DNA from: Strigamia acuminata
Taxonomy: Eukaryota; Arthropoda; Chilopoda; Geophilomorpha; Linotaeniidae
Length of the DNA stretch: 64,000 nucleotides
Assembly: GCA_949358305.1 (NCBI GenBank)
Contig: OX442316.1
Span: 11,284,001 to 11,348,000 of the forward strand
Direction: 5' to 3'
Notes under the pieces: model-generated
Databases searched by the model: none
The model's input: the letters and a program-made list of their open reading frames with translations, nothing else
Told to the model about the DNA's origin: nothing
Shown here: piece after piece, positions 62,701-64,000 of the stretch
Numbering within the stretch: position 1 is the first letter of the stretch
Layout of the letters: each line of letters begins with the position of its first letter
Program-made: the position numbers and the translations under genes

Positions 62701-63795
62701 TGGTGGAAGCTGGAAAAAAGCACATTATAATTGCAAGATTTACGGTACGTTAAAAAAATCCAATGTTTATTTCATACGAAATGCATGTTGTATAAAATTC
62801 AAGGCTCCCTGATGGCGAAGTCTCGTTTTTCAACTTTGTTTGACATGGAGGCTGGCTCAACACATGCCTAAAATACATATTTTATTTTGTTGACTACTCC
62901 ACGGGATTGCAACACAGGAAGTCTGGCTGTCTCCTACCCTTAAGCTACGAGATGCATATGTATTACATTGGACGACCAAATTATAATATGGAGTTTTTTT
63001 TATCGTGTACACCGTTACAAAAAATTCAAAAGCTCATTGAATACATTCAAATATTTATAAAACAATTGTAAAACTTTAAAGCTAACTAAAGTATAAATTC
63101 TTCTATAGAAATGAAAAATTATTGTCTTTTTTTTTTTGTTAAACATATTTGTACGAATTTGGTTTTAGCTTTCGAGAAGCCTATCAGCAATTTCAGCGAA
63201 GAAAGTAATGAGGATTTAAGGACTGTCTTATCATGTCACCTGTATGCAGTAAAAGATGTAAAGGAATAAAGTATCATTTCCAATAATGGTGCACAGAAAG
63301 TTTCCTCAGAATTTCATCCGTTTTAGACTAATCTTTCCAAAAATTGACCAATTTTCTAGCTACCGCTCATCCTTTGTGGTCATTGATGATTCTTCCAGTA
63401 ATACGGGCAGCTTTTAATCGTCAATTAGTTCCAAGGTTAACCAACCCACTAAAGTTGGCCTAGTAAGCTTAGTTCTTTCGGTTAATAATATAAAATCAAA
63501 AGCTTACAAAAATTCTTAGACATTTTAAAACCATCGTTTTCAATTTCAGTTTCAGTATGTTTGATTTTATTTATATCATTTTCATAGTTTTGTTCATCGA
63601 AGGAAAACCGAAGTTGGTAGTTAAAAAGAAAAGCTTGTTGGCCGTACCGTGAATGCTGACCAGATTCGATTGTTTGTCCATCTGTACTCCAAGTGAAGTC
63701 TATGGGATGATCGCCCTTAGCTTCGCACCTGGCTCGGATAATTTCACCTTCCACCACAGTGAAGCTCTGCATCTTGGTTTCAATTTCGGCAGGAA
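35668..63795 (-). CDS. Dscam: Dscam-family cell-adhesion receptor, 3' half (21 exons in window, 5' part beyond 64 kb)
   Basis: A single-pass membrane receptor of the Down syndrome cell adhesion molecule family, which mediates homophilic recognition between neurites; secreted or variable forms serve immunity in some arthropods. Going down the minus strand, the exons give Ig9, FN3 1-4, Ig10, FN3 5-6, one transmembrane helix and a cytoplasmic tail. The FN3x4-Ig-FN3x2-TM order is diagnostic of the family. All 21 junctions keep phase, most in phase 1, giving about 1044 residues. Introns range from about 60 bp to several kb. Ig1-8, and any arrays of alternative exons, lie outside the window. The paralogue (Dscam1 or another) cannot be decided. 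The 3' end is unresolved. The tail carries QEDLAPYSAYQLP, resembling the conserved EDICPYATF motif. Confidence 0.9.
35787..38984 (-). other. Dscam intron (3.2 kb), nothing recognised
   Basis: AT-rich. No further exon with compatible phase and no mobile-element ends seen. Confidence 0.5.
38985..39051 (-). CDS. Dscam: Dscam exon: cytoplasmic tail 4
   Basis: 67 bp, phase 1 to 2. GRVDPSSEASSKVKAPTTRT. Acceptor TTTGTTTTCAG and donor GTAAGTG are strong. It is 4.2 kb from the previous exon, so the assignment rests on phase and strand. Confidence 0.68.
39052..43267 (-). other. Dscam intron (4.2 kb)
   Basis: AT-rich. Holds a small perfect inverted repeat (42467-42479 with 42502-42514, arms TTGACATTTGCGT) and a 21-base T run at 43080-43100. 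Frames at 41.4-41.9 kb have no family motif. Confidence 0.5.
43268..43391 (-). CDS. Dscam: Dscam exon: cytoplasmic tail 3
   Basis: 124 bp, phase 0 to 1. PGNGDLYWQEKKSPASDHSY, then a Lys/Asn/Thr-rich stretch. Supported by splice sites and matching phase on both sides. Confidence 0.78.
44773..44873 (-). CDS. Dscam: Dscam exon: cytoplasmic tail 2
   Basis: 101 bp, phase 1 to 0. SQEDLAPYSAYQLPNYHYGE resembles the conserved EDICPYATF tail motif of Dscam and offers several tyrosines for SH2-type binding. Confidence 0.85.
45174..45311 (-). CDS. Dscam: Dscam exon: cytoplasmic tail 1
   Basis: 138 bp, phase 1 to 1, so it could be skipped without frameshift. Encodes KTPLDVKNAASALGLPSG and a Ser/Thr/Arg-rich end (SRRYTSTPTRVAL). 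Clean donor; the acceptor is TTTATTAAG. Confidence 0.8.
45659..45823 (-). CDS. Dscam: Dscam exon: juxtamembrane and transmembrane segment
   Basis: 165 bp, phase 1 to 1. A short extracellular stalk (ATMNPDILHSDKG) leads into a ~24-residue hydrophobic helix, LRIIIPVVVVLIILFLSITT onward, stopped by basic NRKRAEDKR on the cytoplasmic side. No second, alternative transmembrane exon was seen nearby. Confidence 0.9.
46840..47136 (-). CDS. Dscam: Dscam exon: FN3-6
   Basis: 297 bp, phase 1 to 1, a whole FN3 domain in one exon. It includes LHLDSWTTNGCPILYFTVEY, matching the DSW..GC motif of the last Dscam FN3, and ETWYNVRMKAYTSAG. Confidence 0.92.
47206..47391 (-). CDS. Dscam: Dscam exon: rest of FN3-5
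   Basis: 186 bp, phase 1 to 1. YMLHYQPDNGQWE, LENLLCGTKYNIFVEAYNKIG and a closing PCETIITFTEG. The CGTKY..AYNKIG stretch is strongly Dscam-like. Confidence 0.92.
47453..47551 (-). CDS. Dscam: Dscam exon: first part of FN3-5
   Basis: 99 bp, phase 1 to 1. VPPSAPIVRVLSTTLTSIEL followed by RWSAETSERSPLQG. The flanking introns are about 60-65 bp. Confidence 0.86.
47617..47771 (-). CDS. Dscam: Dscam exon: second half of Ig10
   Basis: 155 bp, phase 2 to 1. DGALVIKNAQIADAGNYSC is the Ig signature with the second cysteine, followed by RLFNRNGEDFVHYSLVV. Confidence 0.9.
48094..48208 (-). CDS. Dscam: Dscam exon: first half of Ig10
   Basis: 115 bp, phase 1 to 2. SAPKSASFNEGVITAWKKEV, then the first cysteine (NLTCRGVGQPSP) and Trp (REWSF). 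Confidence 0.85.
48615..48828 (-). CDS. Dscam: Dscam exon: second half of FN3-4
   Basis: 214 bp, phase 0 to 1. Carries VKGLKANQRYEFWVTATTAVG, the typical FN3 end with FWVTA as in Dscam. Its base composition is less AT-rich than its neighbours. An alternative acceptor a few bases in would break the frame. Confidence 0.88.
49339..49478 (-). CDS. Dscam: Dscam exon: first half of FN3-4
   Basis: 140 bp, phase 1 to 0. VPAPPAEIKVLPLSTET, then VVWKPPSRPNGFIIKYNVY, close to the RPNG turn seen in this domain of Dscam proteins. Confidence 0.88.
50396..50548 (-). CDS. Dscam: Dscam exon: second half of FN3-3
   Basis: 153 bp, phase 1 to 1. Carries LENLEKNANYSVQVMGYTNMG and a conserved-looking ending SEAVYCKTKED. 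The intron before it is open in frame, so the two halves could look like one exon, but the splice sites and domain spacing favour removal. Confidence 0.88.
50615..50761 (-). CDS. Dscam: Dscam exon: first half of FN3-3
   Basis: 147 bp, phase 1 to 1. Begins VPSRPPQNVRC, with core HVTWQPPPADALNGILRGY. The following intron is only 66 bp. Confidence 0.9.
50762..54089 (-). other. Dscam introns around FN3-2
   Basis: Gaps 50762-51612 and 51857-54089. AT-rich. The slightly less AT-rich block 53.5-53.85 kb has overlapping short frames on both strands and may be an old repeat; no terminal structure was found. Confidence 0.45.
51613..51856 (-). CDS. Dscam: Dscam exon: rest of FN3-2
   Basis: 244 bp, phase 0 to 1. 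Starts PPPKEMWNGAIRGYYVGFR and ends with the tyrosine-corner region FTQYGVMVQAFNDKGLGPKS. Confidence 0.9.
54090..54160 (-). CDS. Dscam: Dscam exon: start of FN3-2
   Basis: 71 bp, phase 1 to 0. Encodes APGAPPQDVEVEAMDPQTL and the core Trp (RVMWK). Clean acceptor TTTTTTCCAG and donor GTAAG. Confidence 0.82.
54161..57922 (-). other. Dscam intron (3.8 kb) between FN3-1 and FN3-2
   Basis: Holds a 16-bp perfect palindrome (CGTCTCGTACGAGACG, about 55367-55382), a short plus-strand frame at 55425-55553 and a coding-looking but interrupted minus-strand segment at about 56.89-57.05 kb. Confidence 0.45.
55425..55553 (+). CDS. Possible small open reading frame or gene fragment in the Dscam intron
   Basis: 42 codons starting MAFFQKLTEGVNIFLGRSVK and ending KDTGSPT, antisense to Dscam. 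The start context AAACATGG is favourable and the codons look less AT-biased than the flanks. I recognise no family. It could be the first exon or a retrocopy fragment of another gene, or a chance frame. Confidence 0.2.
   Translation: MAFFQKLTEGVNIFLGRSVKETLALQFEHEIPIGMKDTGSPT
57923..58090 (-). CDS. Dscam: Dscam exon: second half of FN3-1
   Basis: 168 bp, phase 1 to 1. Has the FN3 signature IIRGLTPSVGYHFRMFSENSVGLS and the closing PPSDVVSVTMEDE. Confidence 0.9.
58359..58546. mobile_element. Fold-back miniature element in a Dscam intron
   Basis: 188 bp that is almost entirely an inverted repeat: about 80-base arms (starting TTGAGTGCATTCAATATTGA) with roughly 85-90 percent match around a ~30-base centre. 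The long imperfect hairpin is typical of fold-back miniature elements. No clear target duplication. It lies in the intron between the two FN3-1 exons. Confidence 0.7.
58943..59074 (-). CDS. Dscam: Dscam exon: first half of FN3-1
   Basis: 132 bp, phase 1 to 1. Encodes IPDAPKIIKIADNGNRS, then the FN3 Trp (DLAWNPPYDGNS) and the YIVQYK strand. Confidence 0.88.
59075..61214 (-). other. Dscam intron (2.1 kb), nothing recognised
   Basis: AT-rich with a GA/CT-rich tract near 59.75 kb. No element ends or exons seen. Confidence 0.5.
61215..61363 (-). CDS. Dscam: Dscam exon: second half of Ig9
   Basis: 149 bp. Carries the second Ig cysteine (DTRIFVCMARNPYG) and the IQIIVQ linker into FN3-1. The usual DxGxYxC is DTRIFVC here. 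Leaves in phase 1. Confidence 0.88.
61364..63647 (-). other. Dscam intron (2.3 kb) splitting Ig9, nothing recognised
   Basis: AT-rich. No exon compatible with the phase 2 junction and no mobile-element ends seen. Confidence 0.5.
63648..63795 (-). CDS. Dscam: Dscam exon: first half of Ig9
   Basis: 148 bp, enters in phase 1, leaves in phase 2. Starts VPAEIETKM and carries the first Ig cysteine (RARCEAKGD) and the core Trp (FTWSTDG). The donor CACG|GTACGG sits where the frame runs straight into the next exon (HSRY then YFKD). Confidence 0.85.
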
Positions 63796-64000
63796 CTGGA
63801 AGTAATTGAAATGTGAAAAAACAATTAATCATTTCCGTTCAGAAAAATTAAAGGAAAAGTTAGACAGTCGAGGGAAAAAAAATAAATTCTAAATTTAATT
63901 TTAAAGAACGTAAAATCAATCTTTTAAAAATACAATTCTAATGCACTTGCAATCTGAACACCACCCATTTTCACTGCAATTTAATTTAATCAAAAACCGA

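Overview
The window is an AT-rich, intron-rich metazoan chromosome segment, most likely from an arthropod. The evidence is a minus-strand Dscam-family cell-adhesion gene split over at least 21 small exons with GT/AG splice sites and multi-kilobase introns, plus LTR retrotransposons (Ty3/gypsy and Ty1/copia) and DNA-transposon derivatives. I cannot name the species, and nothing looks prokaryotic.

Layout. 1-2 kb is featureless. At 2.0-2.5 kb lies a collapsed minus-strand copia relic: an LTR, the end of pol and a truncated second LTR. At 2.6-7.35 kb is an intact plus-strand gypsy element (128-bp identical LTRs, 5-bp target duplication, one 1428-codon gag-pol frame). 7.4-22.8 kb has no recognisable gene but carries several terminal-inverted-repeat (TIR) elements: one at 14.7 kb and a pair of related elements at 16.7-18.1 kb with a minisatellite and long perfect palindromes. 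At 22.8-28.1 kb is a second, minus-strand gypsy element (134-bp identical LTRs, AGACG duplication). Its gag-pol frame is broken near the 3' end by a 303-bp hAT-like miniature element with an 8-bp duplication. A pogo-like miniature element sits at 29.3 kb.

From about 64 kb down to at least 35.7 kb, the minus strand encodes the 3' half of a Dscam-type receptor: Ig9, FN3 1-4, Ig10, FN3 5-6, one transmembrane helix and a long cytoplasmic tail. All 21 exon junctions keep phase, giving about 1044 residues in the window. The 5' part (Ig1-8) lies beyond 64 kb. The 3' end is not resolved; two candidate tail exons (35.7 and 34.25 kb) have the same phases and look like alternatives.

The receptor gene is the only host gene I can support. 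The mobile elements are independent insertions. The two gypsy copies look very young because their LTRs are identical, and the hAT-like insertion is younger still because it sits inside one of them. Exon ends were read by hand and may be off by a base or two where no reading frame fixes them.
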